Shown here: positions 47,591 to 59,935 of the stretch, one piece after another
Layout: each line of letters begins with the position of its first letter
Position numbering within the stretch: position 1 is the stretch's first letter
Assembly: GCA_021205365.1 (NCBI GenBank)
Contig: JAJPXP010000073.1
Location: 1-64,000, forward strand
Direction: 5' to 3'
DNA: 64,000 nucleotides
DNA from: Clostridia bacterium
GTDB taxonomy: Bacteria > Bacillota > Clostridia > Oscillospirales > Butyricicoccaceae
Program-made: the position numbers and the translations under genes
The notes under the pieces: model-generated
What the model saw: the letters and a program-made list of their open reading frames with translations, nothing else
The model's database searches: none
Told to the model about the DNA's origin: nothing

Positions 47591-48014
47591 GGGGAATACA
47601 GATAGCCAGTATTATTATAAATGGCTGGAAAAGGCGCTCAGCGACCTGCAGAGCGCACGTATCCTGCTCACCTGGGGAGGAGATGAGATGGCAGTTGCAT
47701 TTCATTGCCAGCAGGCGATTGAAAAAGCCCTGAAAGGTTATCTGCTGTTCAAGCTGGGACGCCATTTTGATGGGCACAACCTGACCTTCCTCTGCCGGCA
47801 GGCAGCTATGGCAGATGAACGCTTTGCACGCTATCTGGGGGAAAGCGCAGCATTGAACAATTATTACATTGAAACACGGTATCCTACGGACCTTCCTTTC
47901 GAGATTACAGAAGCGCAAATCCATAATATCCTGATTATGGCAGAAGATCTGTTTAACGTTATCCGGCAGGAGCTGTATGCCACAGACGAAGAACCGCATG
48001 AGATTAGCAGATAA
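47574..48014 (+). CDS. HEPN domain protein
   Basis: 146 residues. ALSDLQSARILL, AVAFHCQQAIEKALKGYLLFKLG and NNYYIETRYPTDLP are the HEPN (PF05168-type) signature. RHFDGH fits the Rx4H pattern seen in HEPN ribonucleases, but its position before the HNL element, not in the last helix, makes this uncertain. Adjacent MNT plus HEPN genes are known as type VII toxin-antitoxin pairs (MntA/HepT) in other bacteria. Here the order is MNT then HEPN and the MNT motif is degenerate. Confidence 0.82.
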   Translation: MARRRKGNTDSQYYYKWLEKALSDLQSARILLTWGGDEMAVAFHCQQAIEKALKGYLLFKLGRHFDGHNLTFLCRQAAMADERFARYLGESAALNNYYIETRYPTDLPFEITEAQIHNILIMAEDLFNVIRQELYATDEEPHEISR

Positions 48015-48132
48015 TTGGCTATTGAGGGGTATTTTTGATGAAATATTTACTTTTTTTAACATAATGTCGATAAAAATACAGAGAAGTGCAGGAGATTTTA
48101 ACAGAAAAAAACCATTTAATTTCAAAATTCCA

Positions 48133-48161
48133 TTTACAATGCACAATAAATTTTGTACAAT
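48133..48161 (+). promoter_or_regulatory. Sigma-A promoter of the sugar kinase
   Basis: TTTACA - 17 bp - TACAAT, about 60 bases before 48224. Bases 48015-48132 are AT-rich with no gene. Confidence 0.65.
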
Positions 48162-48223
48162 ATTAATAGGACTACAAGATAAACCGTGCGTCCCATTTTA
48201 GTAAGAGCAGGAGGGTTTATCCA

Positions 48224-49162
48224 ATGATTATAACGATAACGCTGAACCCGGCAATTGACCGTACTTTGATTGTTGATGAGCCAATCGAATTTGGCGCTGT
48301 TAACAGCGTTGTTCAAAGTTACGTTGGAGTCGGTGGACGCGGCATCAATGTTTCCAGAGCAATCCGTGCACTCGGCGGCGAATGCGTTGCGCTTGGCTTT
48401 ACTGCCGGCAACAATGGCCGTTCTGTGAAAAATGCATTGACTGCCCTTGGCATCCGTCATGATTTTACCGATGTCACGGGGGAAACCCGTACCAATACCC
48501 AGATCGTTCATCCGGACGGCAGCCACACAGATTTTAATGAACCAGGTACCGCAGTAGAAGATGAAGACTATCTGCGCTTTCTGGAGAGGCTGAAGCTGTA
48601 TCTGGATCCGAATAATCTGTTCGTATTGTGCGGCAGAATCCCGCGTGGTATGAAGGAAAAACAGTATTTCAAGATTATTAAAACCATCAAGAAGGCAGGT
48701 TGTGCGTTGCTGATTGACTGTGACGGCGATACGATGCGCAGTGCGCTGCCGTATAAGCCGGACTTTATCAAGCCGAATACGGTTGAATTGGCAAAGCTGA
48801 CCGGTTTAGTACGTACCCACGATCCGGAAGAGGCATATGTACATGCAAAGCCTCTGTTGGAAAAGGGCGCACAGACGATCTGTGCATCTCTTGGACCGAA
48901 TGGTGCAATCTTCTTAAATCCGGACGAAACCCCGCTGTATGTTGTTGCAGATGCGGGTCCGGCGGATAAGAGTGCCATTGCTTCCGGTGATGCCATGGTA
49001 GGAGCAATTGCACATGCCTACAATCAGGGCATGTCCTATGAGGAGATCGCTAAGTTTGCAGTAGCTATGGGCACTGCGTCTGTTATGCTTCCAGGCTCCC
49101 AGATGGCATCTATGAAAGAAGCCTATGAAGTATATGAAACCATCCGGGTTTACACCATGTAA
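48224..49162 (+). CDS. PfkB-family sugar-phosphate kinase (1-phosphofructokinase-like)
   Basis: 312 residues. TLNPAIDRTL and VGGRGINVSRAIRALGG at the N-terminus fit the FruK/LacC branch; the C-terminal catalytic region is AIASGDAMVGAIAHA where most members have G(A/S)GD. The catalytic aspartate is kept. It would phosphorylate a sugar phosphate such as fructose 1-phosphate; with no PTS or deoR gene beside it, the substrate is uncertain. Confidence 0.87.
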   Translation: MIITITLNPAIDRTLIVDEPIEFGAVNSVVQSYVGVGGRGINVSRAIRALGGECVALGFTAGNNGRSVKNALTALGIRHDFTDVTGETRTNTQIVHPDGSHTDFNEPGTAVEDEDYLRFLERLKLYLDPNNLFVLCGRIPRGMKEKQYFKIIKTIKKAGCALLIDCDGDTMRSALPYKPDFIKPNTVELAKLTGLVRTHDPEEAYVHAKPLLEKGAQTICASLGPNGAIFLNPDETPLYVVADAGPADKSAIASGDAMVGAIAHAYNQGMSYEEIAKFAVAMGTASVMLPGSQMASMKEAYEVYETIRVYTM

Positions 49163-49180
49163 AAGATTCATATGACAAAG

Positions 49181-49229
49181 CAGCGAAACGAATGACAGGG
49201 ATGTCAAATCGTTTCGCTGTTCTTTTTTT
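49181..49229. terminator. Terminator between convergent genes
   Basis: CAGCGAAACGA/TCGTTTCGCTG stem followed on the plus strand by TTCTTTTTTT. It ends the kinase gene; the minus strand has only a short T-run after it. Confidence 0.8.
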
Positions 49230-50241
49230 GCCTGCATATGGAGAAAGCAGTGACAATACCGCTGAGTGCAACAAACAAGTAAAAACTTACGCCGCGGCTG
49301 AGCAGCATGGCGTCATGCAGCGCTGCCGCAGGGAAGAACGCCTGGAACAGCAGAAGGAAGCCACCTTCGCTGGCACCGACTGCGCCGGGCAGCGGGAGGG
49401 CAGACACTGCAACATGCAGAACCGCCTGTGTGCAGGCGATCATCCAGAAAGAGCATAGCGGCAGACCGAGTGACAGATATACCCAGTACGGGATGCTATA
49501 AAATGCCAGAATCTGTACAGCGGTCACAGAAAGAACACGGCATATCACAGGCTTGTTTTGCCGCAGGCAGACGGCACTGCGGTGATATAGCGAGAGCTGC
49601 TCGGTCAGGCTGCACGCGATATCCGCTGCACGTTTGATGTGAAATACACGCAGGATACCGCACACAGCATGAAGCAGAAGACTGGACAGACGGCGTGACA
49701 GAATTGCAGTCAGTGTGAACAGCAGAAGCAGGATGTTGATACTGGCGCCGAGCAGGAAAAAGTACAAAAAACCGCCGATTTCCTGTGACAGCAGCGCATA
49801 CTGCGATACAAAGCCTGCGATGGCAAAGGTCACGGTTATGGTTTGGAAGGAGCAAAACTGGATGAGCAGGGCAAGCGTGCCATGCGATACCGGCACATGG
49901 TCACGATGCATGGCATACAGCTGCATGGGCTGCCCTCCGCTGGCGGATGGTGTGACTGAGCTGAAAAAAAAGCCGGTCAGTGCATATCGGATTGACTGCA
50001 AAAGCCCGCACTTGCAGCCGAGCAGCTGCAGGCACCGGCGAATATTGATTGCTTCGCACAGCAGGAAAATGCACATGCAGCCTGCGGCGAGCAGCAGATA
50101 CCGCACCCTTACACTGCACAGCACGGCGGTAAGATCGGATACGTTCTGGCCATGCAGCAGGATGAAAAATGTTAGAGCAATTAATCCGACAAACAGTGCA
50201 GCGTTGATGAGCACACGTACAGAGAAAATATTAGATTTCAT
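49204..50241 (-). CDS. Lysylphosphatidylglycerol synthase/flippase-like membrane protein
   Basis: 345 residues, about eight membrane segments. SSVTPSASGGQPMQLYAM and the later PLPGAVGASEGGF are the hallmarks of the UPF0104/LPG_synthase_TM family (the flippase part of MprF and its relatives). It lacks the soluble aminoacyl-transferase domain of MprF. Third gene of a leftward operon; its start overlaps the deacetylase gene by 11 bases. Probably moves a lipid or glycolipid made by the glycosyltransferase two genes upstream. Confidence 0.83.
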   Translation of the reverse strand: MKSNIFSVRVLINAALFVGLIALTFFILLHGQNVSDLTAVLCSVRVRYLLLAAGCMCIFLLCEAINIRRCLQLLGCKCGLLQSIRYALTGFFFSSVTPSASGGQPMQLYAMHRDHVPVSHGTLALLIQFCSFQTITVTFAIAGFVSQYALLSQEIGGFLYFFLLGASINILLLLFTLTAILSRRLSSLLLHAVCGILRVFHIKRAADIACSLTEQLSLYHRSAVCLRQNKPVICRVLSVTAVQILAFYSIPYWVYLSLGLPLCSFWMIACTQAVLHVAVSALPLPGAVGASEGGFLLLFQAFFPAAALHDAMLLSRGVSFYLFVALSGIVTAFSICRQKKNSETI

Positions 50242-50917
50242 AATGATTCACCGTTTCAAATTGGTAGCCCTCGGAGATCCAGCGAGGAAGTACCCGCTGC
50301 AAAGCTGCAATGGTGCGGGCAGGCGCTTCGTTTTCGCCGCGCCCATCGTGCAGGCAGATGATATCGCCGCCCTGTGTGCGGCGTAACAGCCGTTTTTCGA
50401 TTGTCTTGGCGGGAAAATCTCCACGCCAGTCCTGAGCCATCACATCCCATAGCACAGGCGTCATACCATATCGGTGCAGCTGTGTGAGGGATATGATATT
50501 CCAGTGTCCCCAGGGAGGACGGAAATAACGCACTGGCACGCCGAGACGCTGCATGATATTGACTGCCTGTTGAAAATCCCGGAAAGCGGAAACAGGGGGC
50601 TGGAGCATACCATTTTTATGACACAGGGAATGCAGGCCGATGACATGCCCTTCGCGCTTCATGCGGGTGATGAGTTCCGGATGATGCTGTGCAGACTGGG
50701 CCAAGACAAAAAAGCTTGCCTTGATATTGTATTCTGCGAGCAAATCGAGCAATGCAGGGGTGTAGCGCGGATCAGGGCCATCGTCAAAGGTGAGATACAG
50801 CGTATGGCTGTTTACCGGGCGGTGGAAGTGCTGATACAGCTTAGAGCTATAGGTCGGAAGAATGGAATAGCCCAGCGTTGCCGCAGACAATAAACCGATC
50901 AGATATTTTCGATTCAT
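50231..50917 (-). CDS. Polysaccharide deacetylase-family protein
   Basis: 228 residues. An N-terminal membrane anchor or signal (about residues 4-20) and then the NodB domain: LTFDDGPDPRYTPALLDLL, the zinc motif HSLCH, RYFRPPWGHWN and GDIICLHDG. Removes acetyl groups from a surface polysaccharide or peptidoglycan outside the membrane. The ATG at 50917 was chosen because upstream frame lies inside the neighbouring gene; TAATG couples it to that gene. Confidence 0.88.
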   Translation of the reverse strand: MNRKYLIGLLSAATLGYSILPTYSSKLYQHFHRPVNSHTLYLTFDDGPDPRYTPALLDLLAEYNIKASFFVLAQSAQHHPELITRMKREGHVIGLHSLCHKNGMLQPPVSAFRDFQQAVNIMQRLGVPVRYFRPPWGHWNIISLTQLHRYGMTPVLWDVMAQDWRGDFPAKTIEKRLLRRTQGGDIICLHDGRGENEAPARTIAALQRVLPRWISEGYQFETVNHYEI

Positions 50918-51987
50918 TATGCTTCCACCCCACAGCCAAAATATGCCGCCGGACACAGGCAATCCAGCCCTTGGCGAATATGCTTCATATTTTGCCGCAT
51001 TGCATGAAGCTGTGTGCCGCTGCGCAGCAGTGATACAATATCCTGTGTGACATCGTCGCATTGTGACCACACCACGCGGCCAATACGATTGCGTTCGATA
51101 AATTTTGCGTTGCAAATCTCCTGCATCAGGAATGGCTGTATGACATACAGCGGTATGCCGCAGTGAATGGCCTCAAAGGTCGTAATACCTCCGGATTTTG
51201 TAATCAGCAGGTCGGCATGGCGCATATAGTCTGCAACGCGCTCCGTGTAGCCGACAACTGTGAGTGCCGGATACTGCGCTTTCAGGCGTGTGTAAAGGGC
51301 TTTGTTTTTTCCGGTAATGACAGTGAGGTGAATGCCATGGATATGACTGAGGACAGATAAAAATGTGTCACAGGATGGAATCAGTCCCAAACCTCCGCCC
51401 ATGATGAGCAGTTCCATTTGTCCGGAAGGCGCTGCCGATACCGGTTGCCGAAAGTCCTGGCGCACTGGAATGCCGCAGATATGAATGCGGTTGGCACATA
51501 CCCCCTTGCGGATGAGTTCGTTTTTGGTGTCGCTTGCGCCAACGAAATAGGCATTGGTGTGTGGCACAATCCATTCATCCTGTGCACCGATATCCGTAAT
51601 ATAAGTATACAGCGGAATAGGTGTTCCGCGCTGCTGTTTGTAAGCGGAAATGCATTGTGAACAAATAGGAAGCGTGGAAACGATGATGTCAGGCTGACAG
51701 TCGCACAGCAGGCGGTCCAGCTTGCGTGCGATGGCTGCTTTCATCGGAAGCATCCCGCAGCGGCCTGCAGCACGATTGAGAAAATTGTAAACAGCGGAGC
51801 AATGATTTACCATATGAGCGAATATGCGGTAAATCAGCTCGCTGCTGTGTGGGAACAGGTAGTCAATGAGATCCACGATACGTACCTCGGCGTGTGGATC
51901 TGTGACAGCAATCTCCTGACGGATTGCTTCAGCCGCACAGCAGTGCCCCATGCCAAAACGGCCGGTTAAAATTAAGATATGTTTCAT
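50917..51987 (-). CDS. Diacylglycerol glycosyltransferase (MGDG-synthase/MurG-like)
   Basis: 356 residues. GRFGMGHCCAAEAI at the N-terminus (cf. GxGGHxxAAxAI), ADLLITKSGGITTFEAIHCGIPLYV and PFLMQEICNAKFI in the C-terminal nucleotide-sugar domain are the family signature. Likely glycosylates diacylglycerol to a membrane glycolipid at the inner face. The start at 51987 gives the family N-terminus, though the ribosome binding site is weak. First gene of the operon. Confidence 0.85.
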   Translation of the reverse strand: MKHILILTGRFGMGHCCAAEAIRQEIAVTDPHAEVRIVDLIDYLFPHSSELIYRIFAHMVNHCSAVYNFLNRAAGRCGMLPMKAAIARKLDRLLCDCQPDIIVSTLPICSQCISAYKQQRGTPIPLYTYITDIGAQDEWIVPHTNAYFVGASDTKNELIRKGVCANRIHICGIPVRQDFRQPVSAAPSGQMELLIMGGGLGLIPSCDTFLSVLSHIHGIHLTVITGKNKALYTRLKAQYPALTVVGYTERVADYMRHADLLITKSGGITTFEAIHCGIPLYVIQPFLMQEICNAKFIERNRIGRVVWSQCDDVTQDIVSLLRSGTQLHAMRQNMKHIRQGLDCLCPAAYFGCGVEA

Positions 51988-52006
51988 TGATATGCCAGAC
52001 AGCGCC

Positions 52007-52175
52007 AGCTGCCTGTCCCTCCCTTCCTTCTTTCCGACAGTATAACACTGAAATCTTGTGGAAAAGCGTGCCAATATCTTACGAAATTCTGTCGGCTCGT
52101 TGTCACCGTGGTTACAGCCAGCCCGAGTACATGGATATGCACAGGGGAAGATATGCGAGCTTGCGGAAAGAATTT
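52007..52175 (-). other. Leader of the envelope operon
   Basis: No gene seen between the operon promoter and 51987. An extended -10 (TGTTATACT on the minus strand, hexamer at 52039-52044) lies close to the start and could be a second promoter. Confidence 0.4.
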
Positions 52176-52208
52176 ATATTATTGTACTAATTGGTTGATA
52201 CAATAATA
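52176..52208 (-). promoter_or_regulatory. Promoter with perfect palindromic operator
   Basis: On the minus strand TTGTAT - 16 bp - TAATAT. A perfect inverted repeat, TATTATTGTA and TACAATAATA with 12 bases between, spans 52177-52208 and so covers both promoter elements. That placement suggests a repressor-type operator controlling the glycosyltransferase-deacetylase-flippase operon; the regulator is not identified. Confidence 0.6.
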
Positions 52209-52246
52209 CAACAATACAAACAAAAATGCAAGAGGGAATGGAAAAT

Positions 52247-52280
52247 AAAAAGCAGCGAATATATGATTCGCTGCTTTTTT
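52247..52280. terminator. Bidirectional terminator
   Basis: AAAAAGCAGCGAAT/ATTCGCTGCTTTTTT with loop ATATG; T-runs on both strands. It ends the leftward DUF6506 gene. Confidence 0.9.
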
Positions 52281-52299
52281 GCAATGTACGTTTGTGGGA

Positions 52300-52569
52300 T
52301 TACTCCAGATTAACGATATAGATGACAATGCCGCCGTCACCTACAGCATTGCGGATTGCCTGTGCACCTTCGGTGCCAAAGGCACCGCACAGCTCAATCT
52401 TCTGGACTGCACCGGCATCTACAAGCTTCTTTGCCTGTGCGCAGGCATCGTCCAGGTCCTTCACGCCGACCATCATGCTCTTGCACATAGGGGATTCCAT
52501 GACTGCATTGTGTACGCTGCTGTCATAATCTGCTGCCATCACGAGAAATACGAGCGAAAACTGCTTCAT
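52300..52569 (-). CDS. DUF6506-family protein
   Basis: 89 residues. FSLVFLVMAADYD start, VGVKDLDDACAQAKKLVDAG, then KIELCGAFGTEGAQAIRNAVGD. The fold appears to be a small alpha/beta protein; function unknown. AAAGGAGG precedes the start and an extended -10 TGTTATACT (52600-52608, minus strand) gives it its own promoter. Confidence 0.75.
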   Translation of the reverse strand: MKQFSLVFLVMAADYDSSVHNAVMESPMCKSMMVGVKDLDDACAQAKKLVDAGAVQKIELCGAFGTEGAQAIRNAVGDGGIVIYIVNLE

Positions 52570-52610
52570 AGGAAGACCTCCTTTCCTTTTTATAGATTTA
52601 GTATAACATA

Positions 52611-52640
52611 AAAATGCCCAGCGGAAAATCCGCTGGGCAT
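52611..52640 (-). terminator. Terminator of nifJ
   Basis: On the minus strand ATGCCCAGCGG/CCGCTGGGCAT followed by TTTTTA. The extended -10 of the DUF6506 gene is right after it. Confidence 0.9.
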
Positions 52641-52672
52641 CAATTTTATAAGTTTATAAGGAAGAACAGAAA

Positions 52673-56218
<3,546 letters not shown>

Positions 56219-56369
56219 GATTATATCGTTCCTCCTATATAATTTCGTGTGAACCGTTTCTGATTCTACAAACGGCTGAATGCTGCTTCGGAACGATCAG
56301 GAGTGGGCTGATACAAAAAAGCAGCATGGTCAGAAAGAGTTGTGCTGCCAACTCCTCGTAACCTTAATT
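56219..56369 (-). promoter_or_regulatory. nifJ leader with possible attenuator
   Basis: Between the promoter and nifJ the minus strand carries GGCAGCA ... TGCTGC followed by TTTTTTG (plus coordinates about 56313-56349). It has the shape of a short intrinsic terminator ahead of the gene. The remaining 56399-56560 on the plus strand is AT-rich and holds no gene. Confidence 0.45.
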
Positions 56370-56398
56370 ATTCTATCAAAAAAAATATCTGATGTAAA
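56370..56398 (-). promoter_or_regulatory. Sigma-A promoter of nifJ
   Basis: On the minus strand TTTACA - 17 bp - TAGAAT; the spacer includes eight consecutive T. Confidence 0.65.
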
Positions 56399-56605
56399 CA
56401 CAAAACCGAAAGAATTTACGCAAAAAGCACAAAAAAATCTGAAAAAGACCAAAAAAGATCATTCATTGTGCCGTCTTGGTGGATTTTTTGATAAATTTTT
56501 ATCAAATTTTAATCTCGTATTTTCCGGTCATTGCACATGCAGACAGTTTGCGGTAAAATAGGGAATATGGAAAGCGTTCAGGAGAGAAAACAGGGGGACG
56601 GCAGA

Positions 56606-58129
56606 ATGATTTCAACGGTATACTCTGCGGGTATTTACGGTATAGACGGCTATCTGGTGACGGTGGAGTGCGGTCTTGTCAATGGGCTGCCTTCCTTTGA
56701 TCTTGTCGGACTGCCGGGGGCGGCCGTCAAGGAATCACGGGAGCGGGTTACAACAGCTGCCCGCAGCATTGGCATGCAGATTCCGCCATGCCGGAAAACT
56801 GTGAACCTGGCACCGGCAGATATCAAAAAGGAAGGCGCTGTATATGATCTTCCGATTTTACTGGGATTGATGGCAGCCCTGGGGACAATTCAAGGGCCTT
56901 TGCCAGATGACAGCGTATTTATCGGTGAAATCAGCTTGCGCGGTGAACTGCGTCCGGTGAAGGGGGCGCTATCCATGGCGTTGGCAGTGCGGGACGCTGG
57001 CAAAAAATATCTGTTCCTGCCGGCGGAGAATGCAGCGGAAGCCGCCTTGTTAGGGGACGGCATTGTAATTTATGCTGTGAAGCATGTGCAGGAGATCATT
57101 GACCATCTGGCGGAAAAACAACTTATGACGCCTTATATTCCCACAAAAATGCATTTGGTGCAGATAGAAGAGCAGCTGGATTACCGTGATGTTATGGGAC
57201 AGGAAAATGTGAAGCGGGCCATGGAGATTGCGGCAGCTGGCGGACATAATATGTTAATGAGCGGTTCGCCGGGTTCCGGCAAAAGCATGATGGCAAAACG
57301 TATTCGTACCATCCTGCCGCCAATGACACAGCAAGAGAAGATGGATGTGGTACGTATTTATTCCGTCATCGGTGAGGGAAACGATGCGGCTGCCAGTGAG
57401 CACCGCCCGATCCGTTCTCCGCACCATACCACCAGCGCTGCAGGTATTGCGGGCGGTGGGAAAGGCATTCCAATGCCGGGGGAGCTGAGTCTTGCCCACA
57501 ATGGCGTGCTGTTTTTAGATGAACTGCCGGAATTTCGGAAGGATGCGCTGGAGGTTCTGCGCCAGCCCATGGAAGACGGTACGGTTTCCATTGTCCGCAC
57601 AGCAGGACGTGTGACCTATCCGGCAAAATTCATGCTGATTTGCGCGATGAATCCCTGTAAATGCGGATGGTATGGACATGCATCCGGCAGATGCCGCTGC
57701 ACACCATCAGAGGTACGTGCCTACCGGAACCGCTTGTCCGGCCCGCTGCTGGACCGTATTGACATTCAGATCGATGTCCGCCCGGTACCGTTACAGGATC
57801 TTGCCGAACGCAAACCGGCGGAAAGCTCAGCAGAAATCCGTGCCCGGGTGATCGCAGCACGCGAACGTCAGATGGAGCGTTATAAAGGAACATCGACCAC
57901 CTGCAATGCGGATATGCTGCCAGCACAGCTGGCGGTATACTGCAGGCCGGATGCCGCAGGACAAAAGCTTATGGATGCAGCTTTCCAGCGGCTCGGGCTG
58001 ACAGCCAGAAGCTATGACCGTATCCTGCGCCTGGCACGCACGATTGCAGACCTTGCCGGTGAAGAACAGATTTCGGCAGCGCATATTGCCGAAGCAATCC
58101 AGTACCGCGGCATGGATCGTACATATTGA
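56606..58129 (+). CDS. YifB/ComM-family Mg-chelatase-like AAA ATPase
   Basis: 507 residues, the normal length. N-terminal lon-protease-like domain (VECGLVNGLPSFDLVGLPGAAVKESRERV), then the AAA module with GSPGSGKSMMAKR, the Walker B region LFLDELPEF and PMEDGTVSIVRTAG, and a zinc-like cluster CAMNPCKCGWYGH with CRC. ComM, the studied member, is a helicase for branch migration in transformation. ATG 56606 is 7 bases after GGGGGA; ATG 56567 is possible but unsupported. Confidence 0.92.
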   Translation: MISTVYSAGIYGIDGYLVTVECGLVNGLPSFDLVGLPGAAVKESRERVTTAARSIGMQIPPCRKTVNLAPADIKKEGAVYDLPILLGLMAALGTIQGPLPDDSVFIGEISLRGELRPVKGALSMALAVRDAGKKYLFLPAENAAEAALLGDGIVIYAVKHVQEIIDHLAEKQLMTPYIPTKMHLVQIEEQLDYRDVMGQENVKRAMEIAAAGGHNMLMSGSPGSGKSMMAKRIRTILPPMTQQEKMDVVRIYSVIGEGNDAAASEHRPIRSPHHTTSAAGIAGGGKGIPMPGELSLAHNGVLFLDELPEFRKDALEVLRQPMEDGTVSIVRTAGRVTYPAKFMLICAMNPCKCGWYGHASGRCRCTPSEVRAYRNRLSGPLLDRIDIQIDVRPVPLQDLAERKPAESSAEIRARVIAARERQMERYKGTSTTCNADMLPAQLAVYCRPDAAGQKLMDAAFQRLGLTARSYDRILRLARTIADLAGEEQISAAHIAEAIQYRGMDRTY

Positions 58130-58147
58130 TATCAAAAGATACAGAAG

Positions 58148-58193
58148 AAAATGCTCCCGAACTGCATGTAACAGCAGATTGGGAGCATTTTTA
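58148..58193 (+). terminator. Terminator of the YifB gene
   Basis: AAAATGCTCCC/GGGAGCATTTTT with a 22-base loop. It faces the end of the convergent gene at 58220. Confidence 0.85.
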
Positions 58194-58219
58194 AGCATGA
58201 TTAATCAAAAAACAAGCGC

Positions 58220-59503
58220 CTAACTAAATGTATAAGACTGGGAAACATAATAATACTGGTCTCCAACGGGAGTGCTCGACAGCGTATAGGAAAATGACGA
58301 GCAGCCGTAGAACACCGTGCGGAATACACGATTGAGGTAACCGCTGTTTAATGCATCGCTGGAGAGGGATTTGATGGCATCCAGTGCTTCATCTCCCCAA
58401 ACAATCATTGAAATATTGCCGTCACGTGCATTGGTTTTTGTGATATAGTCTTCACAAATCCGAAAATAGCTATCCGTATCCACAGCAACAGTCTCCGCTG
58501 AAATACCGCGGTCTGCCAGGCTGTCCAGAATGGGCTGGACACCGAACAGGTTTTCCATGCAACATTCGGTTTCTGTACAGGCGGGAAGTACCAAGTCTTG
58601 CGTATCTGTCCCGCTGGAACGGGTATGGAAATGGTCTTCGAAAAAGCTGTCTGTCCGGTTGAAAAACAGGTAACTGGTAAGACCTTCCGTTTCTATATCG
58701 TCCCACGTAATATCAATATTATAATACTGGTTATTCAGCTGGATGATATTCCAGGAATGGGCGCCTGACGTGCTAGATGCATCCTCTGCAGCAGTTCCAG
58801 GACAATAATAACAGGGAATATCCAGCTGTATCATAAGATATTGGAAAGCACGGGTATAGCCGGCACATACTGTTTCATGGTTGACCAGTGCGCTGTAGGC
58901 TGTCTGACTGTAAGGCGAATCTTCTGTATATGTAACCAGATCAATCAGGCTGTCATGGACAAAAAGCTCGCGATCCTGCGGACCTTCCAGAGCGGAAGCC
59001 TTCGAGAGAATCTCGTTTGCAGCAGCATCAAATTCCTTCTGGTGCGTTTCCAGATCATGTGCAAGTTCATTGTAGGAAGGACTGATTTCAAACGGCATAT
59101 CAGGGGTGATTTGATAGGAACGGTAGGAATATGAGCCTTCCCACCAAAACAGCTGAGGCTGATCCTGCCATAAGGCCAGAGTCACTTTTTTCAGGGACTG
59201 GGTGGAGATACGTTCTTCTGGTTCGAAGCTGTCGGCGCAGTCAGTGACAGCTTGGTATAGCTGGCGGTAGACTGTCTGCTCTGTATCCGAAAGCTGTGCA
59301 TAATATGGCGCATATAATGTATCAAATGCGCCGGAATCGGCAGCGGCAATGCTGACAGAAGGCGTTGTTGCAGCCTGCAGCTCCGGCAGGACAATGTGGT
59401 CTGTAATCAGGGACGGCATACCGTAGCGGATAATGCCGGCAGCGGCGGCGAGAAGAAGGATGAGCAGAAAGCCAAATCCGTTCTTTTTCTTTTTTGGGGA
59501 CAT
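58220..59503 (-). CDS. Transglutaminase-like (peptidase-type) membrane-anchored protein
   Basis: 427 residues. N-terminal KKKKNGFGFLLILLLAAAAG is a signal or anchor. The core has a transglutaminase triad: cysteine in HETVCAGYTRAFQYL, histidine in GAHSWNII and aspartate in DITWDD. Likely acts outside the membrane as a cysteine peptidase or cross-linking enzyme on the envelope; substrate unknown. ATG 59503 is preceded by AGGAG; an upstream ATG at 59554 lacks one. The C-terminal 120 residues match nothing I know. Confidence 0.82.
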   Translation of the reverse strand: MSPKKKKNGFGFLLILLLAAAAGIIRYGMPSLITDHIVLPELQAATTPSVSIAAADSGAFDTLYAPYYAQLSDTEQTVYRQLYQAVTDCADSFEPEERISTQSLKKVTLALWQDQPQLFWWEGSYSYRSYQITPDMPFEISPSYNELAHDLETHQKEFDAAANEILSKASALEGPQDRELFVHDSLIDLVTYTEDSPYSQTAYSALVNHETVCAGYTRAFQYLMIQLDIPCYYCPGTAAEDASSTSGAHSWNIIQLNNQYYNIDITWDDIETEGLTSYLFFNRTDSFFEDHFHTRSSGTDTQDLVLPACTETECCMENLFGVQPILDSLADRGISAETVAVDTDSYFRICEDYITKTNARDGNISMIVWGDEALDAIKSLSSDALNSGYLNRVFRTVFYGCSSFSYTLSSTPVGDQYYYVSQSYTFS

Positions 59504-59626
59504 AGGGAACGATCTCCTTGATTTCAGTTTGTACTGGAATATGAGATTTTGCAATTACAAAATGTAAAGAGAAGGTAAAAATCAACTCTGTGCAAAACTC
59601 TGTGGAAATGTGCAAAACTATATTTC

Positions 59627-59654
59627 AAAAAAAACGCCGCGCCGGATAGGCGCG
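59627..59654 (-). terminator. Terminator-like hairpin
   Basis: CGCGCC/GGCGCG with eight T on the minus-strand side. Bases 59655-59739 hold no gene. Confidence 0.5.
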
Positions 59655-59739
59655 ACGTTGCCACGACGACGTCGGTTTATCACAATCTATCTTGAAACGG
59701 AAGCGAAGGGAAAAACCCTTGGTTTCGTGTTAATGGTAG

Positions 59740-59766
59740 AAAAAAACCACGCCTCTCTCTGCGTGG
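59740..59766 (-). terminator. Terminator of the 33-residue protein gene
   Basis: CCACGC/GCGTGG with loop AGAGAGAG, then TTTTTTTC on the minus strand, 30 bases after the stop. Confidence 0.85.
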
Positions 59767-59795
59767 AATCTCAAATGTTTTCAAAAGGTTTTTTC

Positions 59796-59897
59796 TTACT
59801 TTTCGGAAACACGATGTTCATCACCGTAGATGAGGTCGTCGATATCTGGCTTCTCCGGACGCGGTTCATAACTGCGAATCTTCAGAATATTCTCCAT
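59796..59897 (-). CDS. Small acidic protein of 33 residues, uncharacterised
   Basis: Reads MENILKIRSYEPRPEKPD then IDDLIYGDEHRVSEK. Support for it being real: an AAGGAG ribosome binding site 11 bases before the ATG, a consensus promoter TTTACA - 17 bp - TATAAT (minus strand, 59936-59964), and a terminator just downstream, so it forms a complete transcription unit of about 190 nt. Proline-rich with charged ends and no membrane segment. I recognise no family. Confidence 0.75.
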   Translation of the reverse strand: MENILKIRSYEPRPEKPDIDDLIYGDEHRVSEK

Positions 59898-59935
59898 GGT
59901 TGTTGATGCTCCTTTCTCATTTGTTTATTTTGTAC

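Noticed and set aside
59610..59906. A 98-codon plus-strand frame near 59.7 kb
   Set aside because: It lies opposite the 33-residue gene and two terminators and has no start signal.
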